This document shows positions 33,960-42,373 of a stretch of 64,000 nt of DNA, in pieces; the stretch's first letter is position 1, and each line of letters begins with the position of its first letter. Made by a program: the position numbers and the translations under genes. The DNA is from Clostridia bacterium. GTDB lineage: Bacteria; Bacillota; Clostridia; Christensenellales; CAG-138. The stretch spans positions 44,959-108,958 of the forward strand of contig JAFWVQ010000048.1 of NCBI GenBank assembly GCA_017523925.1, given 5' to 3'. The notes under the pieces were generated by a model that made no database searches, was not told where the DNA came from, and saw only the letters and a list, made by a program, of their open reading frames with translations.

Positions 33960-34033
33960 CTATTCACCGATTCAAAAGAAATACCGCAGGAATTTCCACC
34001 TCAACTATTCACTATTCAATATTCACTATTCAC
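33960..34033 (+). repeat. Dispersed repeat, copy D, overlapping the ruvX stop
   Basis: GAAATACCGCAGGAATTTC (one mismatch in the stem), CACCTCAAC, TATTCAC, TATTCAA, TATTCAC, TATTCAC. A decayed partner (GAAATTCCTCGGGAACTTC and several CACTGATCAC/CACTAAC units) fills 33886-33966. The end overlaps the last codons of ruvX. Confidence 0.85.
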
Positions 34034-34457
34034 TTTTAACGGGGTGCAGCGTCATATACCCCTCTAATATCACCTGCGCGGCGAGCCTATCCACGACCTT
34101 GCGGCGCTTCTTCCAGTTCAGCTCCGCTTCAAACAGTGCGCGCTCGGCGGCCACGGTGGAGAGCCGCTCATCATAGAAATCATGCTCGCCCTCCCAGCCC
34201 GTCAGAACCAGCTCCGCAAACGCCTTCACCTTCTCCGAGGCGAAGCCGTAGCTGCCGTCCATATTGCGGGGCATTCCGAAAACTATGCGGCAGGGTGCGT
34301 AACGCTTGGCGTACTCCCTGATGTATTCGGCGTCCCTCTCATCGTCGCCCGTGCGATGGTAGGTCTCAAGCCCCTGCGCGGTTATGCCCAGAGCATCGCT
34401 CACGGCGAGCCCCACGCGCTTGTCGCCCACGTCCACGGCAAAATAACGGTATGCCAT
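34026..34457 (-). CDS. ruvX: Putative pre-16S rRNA nuclease / Holliday junction resolvase YqgF (RuvX)
   Basis: 143 residues from MAYRYFAVDVGDKRVGLAVS; AAGGAG lies 12 nt upstream. The DVGDKRVGLAVSD RNase H-fold motif, IVFGMPRNMDGSYG and FYDERLSTVAAERAL are diagnostic. The family matures 16S rRNA ends and has been proposed to resolve Holliday junctions. The final codons AGT GAA TAG (Ser-Glu-stop) come from the TATTCAC repeat read on the opposite strand, so the native C-terminus may have been replaced by repeat insertion. Confidence 0.93.
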   Translation of the reverse strand: MAYRYFAVDVGDKRVGLAVSDALGITAQGLETYHRTGDDERDAEYIREYAKRYAPCRIVFGMPRNMDGSYGFASEKVKAFAELVLTGWEGEHDFYDERLSTVAAERALFEAELNWKKRRKVVDRLAAQVILEGYMTLHPVKSE

Positions 34458-34647
34458 TTGCTTTCGTTTCTCCTTAATTCTTATTACCGATAATGTTTCC
34501 ATATTATAGCGTTTTTTCCGCCGTGGGTCAACACCGATCGGCGCGAAAATGCGCAAATATGAGCCCGGGCGCATACTGTGTATAGGGGGTGGACAGCCCT
34601 TCCTTCGGGCGGCTTCCGCTTCCCAAATCCATTTCACGGAGGTATAT

Positions 34648-35511
34648 ATGGCAACCTTTACAAATCAGGCGACGCTTTCCTACAAGGGCATAAGCGTCAG
34701 CTCCAACGTCGCCACGGGCGAACTTATCTCAACGCTCACCGCAACCAAGACCGCGCTCACAAGCAGCTATACGCCGGGCGGCGAGCTCGTTTACATGGTT
34801 TCGCTCGTGAATTCCGGCACTTCGGACCTTGCCGCGCTCACCGTAACGGACGATCTCGGCGCGTATGAGTTCGGCGCGCAAACGCTCGTGCCGCTCAGCT
34901 ACACCGTCGGCTCGATCAAGTACTTTGTAAACGGAATCTTGCAGCCCGACCCGACCGTTACGGCAGCCGAGCCGCTGACCGTGAGCGGCATCGAGGTCCC
35001 TGCCGGCGGCACGAGCATGCTCGTTTACGCGGCGGCGGTGAACTCCTTCGCCCCGCCCGAGATGGGCGGCAGCATCACCAACACCGTCACGGTTTCCGGC
35101 GCGCTCACCGACACCGTGACGGCGAGCGAGACCGTAACGGCGGCCGCCGAGTCGGTGCTCGACATCGCCAAATCCGTCAGCCCCACTACCGTTTCCGAGA
35201 ACGGCGAGGTGACCTACACCTTCGTTATCACAAACGGCGGCGGCGCGGAGGCGGGCGCAGGGGATAACATCTCCCTGAGCGACACCTTTTCGCCCATCCT
35301 CACCGATATCGCCGTTTCCGTTGGCGGAGCGCCGATGGAGAAGAACATCGACTACACCTACGATGAAGCGAGCGGCCTGTTCGTCACCGTGCCGGGCTCG
35401 ATCACCGTGCCCGCGGCGGCGTTCACGCAGGATGAAACGAGCGGCGAATGGAGCTGCGAGCCCGGCTCCGTTACGATCACCGTAAGCGGCATCATCCGAG
35501 CAGAGGCATAA
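34648..35511 (+). CDS. DUF11-type repeat protein
   Basis: 287 residues starting MATFTNQATLSYKGISVSSN after GGAGGTATAT. Two DUF11 (conserved repeat domain, Ig-like) modules: YTPGGELVYMVSLVNSGTSD...LTVTDDLG and VSENGEVTYTFVITNGGGAE...ISLSDTFS. Such modules normally occur in secreted surface proteins, but no signal peptide is present, so export would need another route or the protein is intracellular. Strongly Thr/Val/Ala-rich. Confidence 0.8.
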   Translation: MATFTNQATLSYKGISVSSNVATGELISTLTATKTALTSSYTPGGELVYMVSLVNSGTSDLAALTVTDDLGAYEFGAQTLVPLSYTVGSIKYFVNGILQPDPTVTAAEPLTVSGIEVPAGGTSMLVYAAAVNSFAPPEMGGSITNTVTVSGALTDTVTASETVTAAAESVLDIAKSVSPTTVSENGEVTYTFVITNGGGAEAGAGDNISLSDTFSPILTDIAVSVGGAPMEKNIDYTYDEASGLFVTVPGSITVPAAAFTQDETSGEWSCEPGSVTITVSGIIRAEA

Positions 35512-35517
35512 GCTAAA

Positions 35518-35556
35518 AACGGCGGGAACGCGCAAAAGCGGTTTCGCCGTTTTTTC
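35518..35556. terminator. Bidirectional terminator between DUF11 and M15 genes
   Basis: AACGGCG (35518-35524) pairs with CGCCGTT (35545-35551), followed by TTTTTTC on the plus strand and by TTTTTAGC on the minus strand. It serves both convergent genes. Confidence 0.85.
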
Positions 35557-35573
35557 ATTTGCTGCCTGAGTTT

Positions 35574-37217
35574 TTACCCGATATAGGAATACACCTTGCG
35601 GAGCGAGCGGTCGGAGGTGTTGTGCGTATCCGCGCTCATCTCCGAAAGCCCGAAGTGCATCGCGTCGCAGGCGTGGCGGTAGTAATAGCCCCAGCTGAAG
35701 CCCGCGCGGTAGAACGCCAGCTCGTAAAGAAGATAGTTCACGACCGTTGTCGGAACGTTTTTATGTTTCTCCGAATAGCTCCCTGTGTAGGTGAAATCGT
35801 AGTAGCTTACGCCGTTTTCGGTCTTTATGCCGTTGTAGACAAGCTTATCGCGCACCTCGGAGAGTATCAGCGCACGGTTCACGAGCGCGTTGCCGTTCGG
35901 AGTCATCGAGGCGTTCAGGTCGATCGCGGTGCCGAAGGCATGGTGGGAAATGAAGTCCAGCGCAGAAACAAAGCGCGTGTTCAGTATGCCGTCGAAGGTG
36001 GAAACAAGCTCCCAAAGCCGGATAACGCCGCTGTCGCTCGTGCCGCGAACGCGAACGAAGCTCGTTTTCATATAGTTTATCGCCGCATTATAGTGGGGCG
36101 CGGCCTTTTTATGAACGTACCAGGTCTGCCCGGCGGGCGAGGTGACGGAGGTCATGCGGGGATAGAGCCAGCTTGATTCCACCTCTATCTGCCTGCCCTG
36201 CGCCCGGCGATAGCGGAACATGAACTGATCGCGGCTGCCGAAGAACGAGAGAGCGTAGGCGTAGCAGTTGCGAAGATTATTCGAGACAAGCTGCCGCCAT
36301 TCGCCGCCGACCACCTTGAACGCGCTTGAATAAAGAAGCGTGCTTCCGGTTCCGACCGCCTCGGCGTACAGGCTGAAAACGTAATTCCCCACGGCAAGCT
36401 GCTCGAATTTAAGCTTTTTGGTAAGTGAAGTGTCGTTCTCCTTCGGGAAGGTGGGATCGACCAGCTCAACGCGCTTAACGCTCTGCGATTCGGTGAAGCT
36501 TACGCTGCCCGAGATCGCGCCCGCGCCGCTCTGCGTGGTCACTTCGGCCGTTACCGACAGTATCGGCGAATCGCTTTTCACAACGCCGCCTATGCACAGG
36601 GGCTGCCCCTGCGGGATATCCTCATTCAGGCTCGGCAGCGGCAGATTCGCGGACTGCGTCAGGCTTATCGCGCTCTGCCCCGGCGCGGGGGTGGGCGTGG
36701 GGTTCGGAGTCGGAGTCGGCTTCGGCGTGGGAGTCGGTGTCGGAGTCGCGGTCGGCTTCGGCGTGGGAGTGGGCGCGGGGGTGGGTGCCGGCGTGGGTTC
36801 GGCCGTCGGTACCGGAGTATCCTCAGGGGCGGGGGTGGATGAGGGCAAGACCGTCGTTTTGGGTGTGCTCGATGGGTCGAAGCTCGGCTCGAGCGTTTGC
36901 TCGGGCAGGGGCTCGAGCGTGGGAGCAAAGGTGATGAGCAGCCCTATGCCGGGCGTGGGTATCATCAAGGATATCTCGGGCGCGGTGGGAAGCGCGATGG
37001 GCTCCGGCGTCGGCTCGGAAGTGGTCTCGGAAAGGGCGCCGTTCCCCGTGGGCTCCGGCGCGGAGGAGAGCGAAGCCTCGGGCGTTTCGCTCGCGGGCGC
37101 AGCGCTCGGCGTACCAAAAAAACCGCCGTTCTCCCCCGTGGGCGCACAGCCCAAGAGCAGGAGCGCAGCGAGCACGCAAAGCAGTATCAATTTAATCAGC
37201 GGCAATACATTTTTCAT
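35574..37217 (-). CDS. Lipoprotein D-Ala-D-Ala carboxypeptidase-like (peptidase M15)
   Basis: 547 residues from MKNVLPLIKLILLCVLAALL, lipobox LLGC (Cys about 24). Residues about 30-185 are a long Ser/Pro/Thr linker with TPTPTPKP repeats that should reach through the wall. After a beta-rich domain (about 190-330) comes an M15-type catalytic region: SHHAFGTAIDLN (about 424; SxHxxGxAxD zinc motif) and DAMHFGLSEM (about 520). M15 enzymes trim the D-Ala ends of wall peptides. It lies downstream of the RiPP-type cluster on the same strand; a functional link is not shown. Confidence 0.85.
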   Translation of the reverse strand: MKNVLPLIKLILLCVLAALLLLGCAPTGENGGFFGTPSAAPASETPEASLSSAPEPTGNGALSETTSEPTPEPIALPTAPEISLMIPTPGIGLLITFAPTLEPLPEQTLEPSFDPSSTPKTTVLPSSTPAPEDTPVPTAEPTPAPTPAPTPTPKPTATPTPTPTPKPTPTPNPTPTPAPGQSAISLTQSANLPLPSLNEDIPQGQPLCIGGVVKSDSPILSVTAEVTTQSGAGAISGSVSFTESQSVKRVELVDPTFPKENDTSLTKKLKFEQLAVGNYVFSLYAEAVGTGSTLLYSSAFKVVGGEWRQLVSNNLRNCYAYALSFFGSRDQFMFRYRRAQGRQIEVESSWLYPRMTSVTSPAGQTWYVHKKAAPHYNAAINYMKTSFVRVRGTSDSGVIRLWELVSTFDGILNTRFVSALDFISHHAFGTAIDLNASMTPNGNALVNRALILSEVRDKLVYNGIKTENGVSYYDFTYTGSYSEKHKNVPTTVVNYLLYELAFYRAGFSWGYYYRHACDAMHFGLSEMSADTHNTSDRSLRKVYSYIG

Positions 37218-37295
37218 TTGAGCCTCGTCCACGTCTGCAGGTATTTCACAGCGCCTTTCGCGAATCTATTATCATTTGCGCCGGCGCGAGCGCGC

Positions 37296-38039
37296 TCAAT
37301 CCTCGATGACGATGCTGTTTTTTGCGAACACGGCGGCCTCGTTCGTCATATTGCACTCGAGGGAGTAGATCGGCACGGAAAGCGCCAGCTTGCACAAAAG
37401 CTTCAGCGAGCTGCACGCAAGCTCGGGGTCGCTCGGGATATAGACGTTTGGCGAGAGCATTGCAAGCGCGTCCGTATGCGAAAGGGTGCTGATGCGGTTT
37501 GTTTCGCAGCGGCGGATGATGCAGATGCCGCCGACGGGTGCCTCGATGTTTCTGCCGAGACGCTCCTTGCCGTTCCAGAGGCTGCCGCAGGCATAGATGC
37601 CTCTTTCATCGATTCGGACGAGTGGCTGATCGTCGCTTATCATGCTGATCTGATCGCCGAAGACCCTGCGCCAAATCCTTGTGTGGGTGCTTTTACCGGT
37701 GCCGCTCGGCGCAGAGAACAGATACGCCTTGCCTTCGCAGATGAGCGCGGAGGCGTGGATGGTGAGCACGTTTTTCGTGACGAGCCAATCCGAAATGTCT
37801 TTATGAAGAAAAAAATACACCGTCTTATCGTCGTTTGAATGCAGATGCTCGATCACCGATTCCTTATCCAGTGTGACCGTATGCTCCACATCCGCTTCGG
37901 CGACATTGACGGTGTAATGCTTGAAGGCTTTGCGATTGATGGCGCAGCTTGAGCGCACAGCAATAATATGACCTGCAAGAGAGATCGTCAGCAGGTCATA
38001 TTCAGCGGTATTCTCTTTCGATTGCTTGGAAGCTGCCAT
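37296..38039 (-). CDS. HprK-like kinase of the RiPP-type cluster
   Basis: 247 residues from MAASKQSKENTAEYD; no clear Shine-Dalgarno, and the start is close to the precursor stop, so it is likely translated by coupling. A Walker A AYLFSAPSGTGKSTHTRIW (about 145-165) and MISDDQPLVRIDERG (about 185) match HPr kinase/phosphorylase-related proteins that occur in peptide natural-product clusters; related kinases phosphorylate a serine of lasso peptides. The Ser-rich precursor lies immediately upstream. Phosphorylation of it is inference. Confidence 0.8.
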   Translation of the reverse strand: MAASKQSKENTAEYDLLTISLAGHIIAVRSSCAINRKAFKHYTVNVAEADVEHTVTLDKESVIEHLHSNDDKTVYFFLHKDISDWLVTKNVLTIHASALICEGKAYLFSAPSGTGKSTHTRIWRRVFGDQISMISDDQPLVRIDERGIYACGSLWNGKERLGRNIEAPVGGICIIRRCETNRISTLSHTDALAMLSPNVYIPSDPELACSSLKLLCKLALSVPIYSLECNMTNEAAVFAKNSIVIED

Positions 38040-38057
38040 TAGCAAGGCGCTTTCGCG

Positions 38058-38345
38058 TCAGCAGGTGGATCCGCTTCCGCCGCCGCCATACTGCAGTGAG
38101 AACCAGGCGGAACCCATGCCGAAGAGAATGGAATAGTTGCCGCCGCCGCCGCTGTCGCCGTCGCAGTGGCTGGGACAGCCGCTGTAGCCGTCGCAATTGC
38201 TGGGGCAGTCGCTGTAGCCGCCGCAATTGCTGGGGCAATTACCGGTGCAGCCGCTGCTGAAGCCCGAAGAGTTTGTGAACAGAACCGAATCCGCAGCAAT
38301 GTTGATGAGTTTTTGTTCTGCGCGGACATAACGCTTTTTTTCCAT
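38058..38345 (-). CDS. Cys-rich RiPP precursor peptide
   Basis: 95 residues from MEKKRYVRAEQKLINIAADS, AGGAGG 12 nt upstream. The first about 38 residues are a charged leader. The core has eight cysteines in a regular array (TGNCPSNCGGYSDCPSNC then DGYSGCPSHC), i.e. CxxxC units alternating with GYSxC, followed by Gly/Ser-rich sequence and a terminal Cys. It sits between the radical SAM enzyme and the HprK-like kinase. Architecture resembles the clostridial Cys-rich peptides matured by radical SAM/SPASM enzymes. The repeats are also visible at DNA level as 33-bp units. Confidence 0.8.
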   Translation of the reverse strand: MEKKRYVRAEQKLINIAADSVLFTNSSGFSSGCTGNCPSNCGGYSDCPSNCDGYSGCPSHCDGDSGGGGNYSILFGMGSAWFSLQYGGGGSGSTC

Positions 38346-38384
38346 AGTAAAATAATACCTCCTAAAACAGCGTTCCAATAGTTA

Positions 38385-39731
38385 TTATAGCACTTTTTCC
38401 GAAAATTGCAACAGTTTTTTTACAATCATCAAATTGGCATTTTTTCTGCAATCCCGATATATTGTAGGACAAAATGCACCAAGCGTGCATTCCGGCAGAT
38501 ATACGCAGTTTCGGCACTCCGGACGCTTCTGCAGGCGGGCGTTTGCGGCAATGAAGCCGCGCCTGAGCTCCGCCTCGTCCTCGTGGCTCCAAAGCGTGCC
38601 AATGCGGGAATCCTCGCTCATGTGCTCGCAGCAATAGAGCGTTCCGTCCGGCGCTACGACCGTGCCTCCGTTCGGCACGTCCACCATGCAGCGATGGGTG
38701 CGCAGCCTCCTCGGATCGTTTCCGCGAAGGAACCCGGCCTTATGTATCCTTTCATGGAGCTGCTCAAGGCGCGAATAGAGCATGCGGTCGGCCTCGGCGG
38801 AGTGCTCCCGATCGCAGCCGACAAACATATCCGCGGCGTAGACCGCCGGCTTCTTTTTGCCGCCGAACCGCTCCTCGAGCTCGTCCACCAGCAGGAACAG
38901 CTCGTCGACGTTGTTTTCATCGGCGTTCAGCCTGATGCTCACCGCCGCTCCAAGCTCCAGCAGCGCCTGCGCACCCTCGAGCGATGCCGTGTAGTGATCG
39001 CGCGATGCGTCCACATACGCCTTGCGCTTGAGGTGCTCGCATTTTCTGCCGTCGAAGGTTATCTGCGCATTGTTTACGCGCCATTTCGACACCGCCTTCT
39101 CGGCAAGCTCGTGCGTGAGCAGCGAGGCGTTCGTAATGATATCGGAAACGAAATCAACGCCGTTTTCATTCAGCTTTTCGACGATGCGGTCTATTACGGC
39201 CTCGGCAAGCAGCGGCTCGCCGCCGAACCAGCGGATATTCACCATGCCCTCGGTCTTGGTTTCGAGGATATACCTTATCAGCGCGTCGACCGTTTCATCG
39301 TCCATCGTTCTATGCTCGAAGCCGCTTTCGTAGCAGTAGAAGCAGCGGGCATTGCAGGCGGTCGTGGGCAGGATAATAAAGGAGCTGTGCTTTTTGCGAT
39401 CCTTGGGGCCGAGAAGCTGCAGCACGCGCAGCGCGGAGGACAGGTTGCTTGCCTCATCCGCATCGGCACAAACGATGAAGCGCGCCTTGATAAGCTCATT
39501 AAGCGCCTCGCTTTCCTCGTCGAAGGCGATATCGTGCGGGGATACGAAGAGCTCCGTCAGCTCCTCCGCGTCGATAAGCTGCCTTGTGAAGGTGTTGAAC
39601 ACGAGCTCGGAGCCGCCGAGCTTAACGGGCAGCGCAAATAAAGAAGGCCGGCAGGCTGTACCCGATTCGGGCAGCCGTCCGTCCTGCACAGCTGTTTTTA
39701 TGAACGGATCGGGCGGAAGAAGCGTTTTCAT
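38385..39731 (-). CDS. Radical SAM/SPASM peptide maturase
   Basis: 448 residues. TTACNARCFYCYE (about 127-139) holds the CxxxCxxC [4Fe-4S] site for S-adenosylmethionine cleavage, followed by NIRWFGGEPLL. The C-terminal SPASM region has CEHMSEDSRIGTL and CRNCVYLPECTLGAFC, ligands for auxiliary clusters. Such enzymes install thioether or other cross-links in ribosomal peptides. Its start overlaps the stop of the PqqD-like gene by 4 bp, so RRE and enzyme are coupled. Residues 1-110 are an N-terminal extension (GGSELVFNTFTRQLIDAEEL). Confidence 0.93.
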   Translation of the reverse strand: MKTLLPPDPFIKTAVQDGRLPESGTACRPSLFALPVKLGGSELVFNTFTRQLIDAEELTELFVSPHDIAFDEESEALNELIKARFIVCADADEASNLSSALRVLQLLGPKDRKKHSSFIILPTTACNARCFYCYESGFEHRTMDDETVDALIRYILETKTEGMVNIRWFGGEPLLAEAVIDRIVEKLNENGVDFVSDIITNASLLTHELAEKAVSKWRVNNAQITFDGRKCEHLKRKAYVDASRDHYTASLEGAQALLELGAAVSIRLNADENNVDELFLLVDELEERFGGKKKPAVYAADMFVGCDREHSAEADRMLYSRLEQLHERIHKAGFLRGNDPRRLRTHRCMVDVPNGGTVVAPDGTLYCCEHMSEDSRIGTLWSHEDEAELRRGFIAANARLQKRPECRNCVYLPECTLGAFCPTIYRDCRKNANLMIVKKLLQFSEKVL

Positions 39732-39994
39732 TCTTCAAGTGCGCCCACCGTGCGAAGGTTTTCGATCACGGTCTTGATGTCCTCGCGCATCTCATCCTCA
39801 TCGCCCTCAAACTCGCTCTTGAGCTTTTCGAGAATGGCTTCCTCGTCGGTCTCCTCCTTGAGGCATTCGATTATGAAATTTGCAGTGTGGTTTGAGCGCA
39901 GCATCCCGCGGAAGGAGTTATCGTCCTCCGGTGCAAACACCATTATGCTTTCGCCGTCGATCTCTACGACGGGCAGATTGCTGTTCAGCTTCAT
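39728..39994 (-). CDS. PqqD-like RiPP recognition element
   Basis: 88 residues, AGGAGG upstream. Pattern VVEIDGESIMVFAPEDDNSF, then a helix with EEAILEKLKSEFEGDEDEMR and VIENLRTVGALEE, typical of the PqqD winged-helix RRE that holds the leader peptide for the modifying enzyme. First gene of the RiPP-type operon. Confidence 0.85.
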   Translation of the reverse strand: MKLNSNLPVVEIDGESIMVFAPEDDNSFRGMLRSNHTANFIIECLKEETDEEAILEKLKSEFEGDEDEMREDIKTVIENLRTVGALEE

Positions 39995-40049
39995 TTATAG
40001 GTCCTCCTATGCGGCGCGGATATTGACCGCGCCTCGTTTGGTATATGGA

Positions 40050-40079
40050 ATTTTACCATGCCCAATGCGCACTTGTCAA
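40050..40079 (-). promoter_or_regulatory. Promoter of the RiPP-type operon
   Basis: Minus-strand TTGACA (40074-40079), 18-bp spacer, TAAAAT (40050-40055). The leader contains an inverted repeat GGCGCGG/CCGCGCC near 40012-40031 just upstream of the PqqD ribosome site. Confidence 0.8.
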
Positions 40080-40090
40080 TCGTTTTTTTA

Positions 40091-40120
40091 TTGCGGATCC
40101 AACGCCTTATATGCTATAAT
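40091..40120 (+). promoter_or_regulatory. Promoter of the glycosyltransferase operon
   Basis: TTGCGG (40091-40096), 18-bp spacer, TATAAT (40115-40120). It is divergent from, and adjacent to, the RiPP operon promoter, so the two may be co-regulated. Confidence 0.7.
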
Positions 40121-40181
40121 AGCACTCATGAAATCCATTTCCCGTCCATGCCTGCGGCATCCGGCGGAGAACGCAGGCTTT

Positions 40182-42269
40182 ATGAACCGACCCACCCCCT
40201 TTTTCTCGGTGATCCTACCCGTTTATAACGGCGCGCGTACGCTTAGCACCGCTGCCGTCAGCATCCTTACGCAAACCTTCTCCGACTTCGAGCTGCTCAT
40301 CATCGAAAACGGCTCGACAGACAACAGCCTCGGCATCGCGCTCGCATTCGCAAAGGCCTTCGACAAGGTCCGCGTCATCCATCTGGACGGCTCGGGGGTG
40401 TCGAGGGCAAGGAACTGCGGGCTTGACAACGCGCGCGGCGAATACGTGGTATTCTTGGATGCGGACGATCTCTATACGCCCGACGCGCTCGAGGCGATGC
40501 ATTCGGTGCTCGAAAAGGAAAACACGGACCTTATTATCGCGGGCTTTACCAATTACGCGCTTATTGAGCGCGACACGCTGATTCACGCAAGCGGCAGGGA
40601 GCTGTATCTTGCGCTGCTCGATCCGGTCAAGCACTATTCGAGCATAGTTGAGGACGGCGTGAACAACGATTTTCTGCTTCGGCACCAATGCGGCAAGGCG
40701 TACAGGCGCGCTTTTCTCGAGAGGGAGCACCTGCGTTTTTGCGAAAGCTCTCCCATATACGTCGATCTGATCTTCAACAGCACGGTGTATCCCGTCTGCG
40801 ACGGCGCCGTGCTCATGTATAAGAAGCTGTACCGCTACAACACCGTCGGCGGTTCGCTGGTAAACCGCGTCGGAAGCGCCTACGTTTCCGATTCGATCGC
40901 CGCATTTGCCGCTCACACCGAGGGCATCGACGCGCTCGACGACGAGAGCCGCGGCGCGACGCTGTTTTCGGCCTTTCTGATGATCTCGCGGATGGTAAGC
41001 GCGTATTCGAGGGAGCAGACCCCCGAATGCCGTGCGCTTTTGGATCGATTTTTGCAAAGCGACGGCGCTCAAACGGTCATAAATGGGGTGCGCAGCGAAA
41101 ATCTGCATCTTATTCCCGAGGCGGAGCCGCTCTTCCGCCATCTGCTCGCATGCCTCCGGCGGGGCGATCTCGATGCGGCCGTTCGCACAGCCATGGACAC
41201 GGAAAGCGCGGAATGCGCGAAAAAAAGCCCGAACGAGCCGATCGTCAGCATAGTTTCGCCGGTGTACAATTCCGAAAAGCATCTGAAGCGCTGCGTGGAC
41301 TCCATCCTTGCTCAAACCTTCGTGGACTTTGAGGCGCTCTTCATCGACGACGGCTCAACGGACGGCTCGGCCGCGCTGCTCGAGCGCTATGCCGAGATCG
41401 ATCCGCGCATAAAGCCGATACGGCTCGGCGAAAACGGCGGCCAGGGCGCAGCGCGCAACCGAGGGATCGACGAGGCGCGCGGCAAATACCTCGTTTTCGT
41501 GGATTCGGACGATATGCTCGCGCCGGATTTTATCGAGCTTCTTTATAATAAGGCCGAAACGAGCGGCGCGGCGGTAGTCAAGGGCTCGGCGCTTTGGGTC
41601 ACGGACGAAAAGGACATCGGCAAAACGCCCCCTGCATACAACGAGCTGATAAGGAAGGGCATTGCAAACGGCGTTCCACTGATCCTGCTTTTTCGTTCGG
41701 AGCATTGGAGCGCCATATACCGCCGCGACTTTATCATTGAGCATTCCATACGCTACGGAGACTCGCGCACGGGGCAGGACGTGACCTTCCTTTTGAAGGT
41801 CTGCACCCGTGCGGGGAGCATCGAGACCGAGGACGCGGCTTTCTATTATTATTTTCAAAACGAGGGCTCGATGGTTCACCGATTCGATGCGCGGCGGTTC
41901 AAGGCCGCTCTCGACGCGCTCGAGGAGCAGCTTGAATTCATCGCCTCAAGCGGGCTTGACAAGAACGCCGCCGTCGGCTACGCCGTTATGAACGCGCGCT
42001 TCGTGCTCGGCATGCATGCATACATGCTCAGCGAGGAGCTGCCGGGAGCGGACGAGTTCGCCGAGCGCCTTTACGGGATCCTAACGCGCTTTGGGCATGC
42101 CGATGAAATGAAGCGGGCGGACTTCGGCCTGAGGGAATTCTTAAGATCCGGCGGTCGGGCGAATGTGGACCCTACTCTCACCGTGATCGGGCTGAAGGAC
42201 TGCACGAAGGTGCGGCGCGCGGCGCTGGAAAGGCTTCAGGCATACTCCGATGAGCTTAAAAAGCAGTGA
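40182..42269 (+). CDS. Two-domain family 2 glycosyltransferase
   Basis: 695 residues from MNRPTPFFSVILPVYNGART (an in-frame ATG at 40128 sits only 7 nt after the -10 box and is less likely). Two GT-A domains in tandem: the first with YNGARTLSTAAVSILTQTFS and a DADDLYTPDALEAM DxD site, the second from PIVSIVSPVYNSEKHLKRCV with IDDGSTDGSAALLERYAEID and FVDSDDMLAPDFIELLYNKA. These inverting enzymes transfer sugars from nucleotide donors, usually to surface polysaccharide or protein. No membrane segments. First of three related glycosyltransferase genes. Confidence 0.9.
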   Translation: MNRPTPFFSVILPVYNGARTLSTAAVSILTQTFSDFELLIIENGSTDNSLGIALAFAKAFDKVRVIHLDGSGVSRARNCGLDNARGEYVVFLDADDLYTPDALEAMHSVLEKENTDLIIAGFTNYALIERDTLIHASGRELYLALLDPVKHYSSIVEDGVNNDFLLRHQCGKAYRRAFLEREHLRFCESSPIYVDLIFNSTVYPVCDGAVLMYKKLYRYNTVGGSLVNRVGSAYVSDSIAAFAAHTEGIDALDDESRGATLFSAFLMISRMVSAYSREQTPECRALLDRFLQSDGAQTVINGVRSENLHLIPEAEPLFRHLLACLRRGDLDAAVRTAMDTESAECAKKSPNEPIVSIVSPVYNSEKHLKRCVDSILAQTFVDFEALFIDDGSTDGSAALLERYAEIDPRIKPIRLGENGGQGAARNRGIDEARGKYLVFVDSDDMLAPDFIELLYNKAETSGAAVVKGSALWVTDEKDIGKTPPAYNELIRKGIANGVPLILLFRSEHWSAIYRRDFIIEHSIRYGDSRTGQDVTFLLKVCTRAGSIETEDAAFYYYFQNEGSMVHRFDARRFKAALDALEEQLEFIASSGLDKNAAVGYAVMNARFVLGMHAYMLSEELPGADEFAERLYGILTRFGHADEMKRADFGLREFLRSGGRANVDPTLTVIGLKDCTKVRRAALERLQAYSDELKKQ

Positions 42270-42373
42270 TAAAAGCTGCGGCCCGGAAACGGAAAAAACG
42301 GCAATCATACAGCGCATAGATAATAGATAAATAAAAAACAACGAATAACAAACCACCCCAAAGGAGGATCGGG

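Noticed and set aside
33460..34033. CRISPR-like array
   Set aside because: The TATTCAY units are contiguous heptamers without spacers, and no cas genes are present.
34549..34647. Longer start for the DUF11 protein
   Set aside because: GGAGG lies directly before the ATG at 34648; the upstream codons cross the ruvX promoter region.
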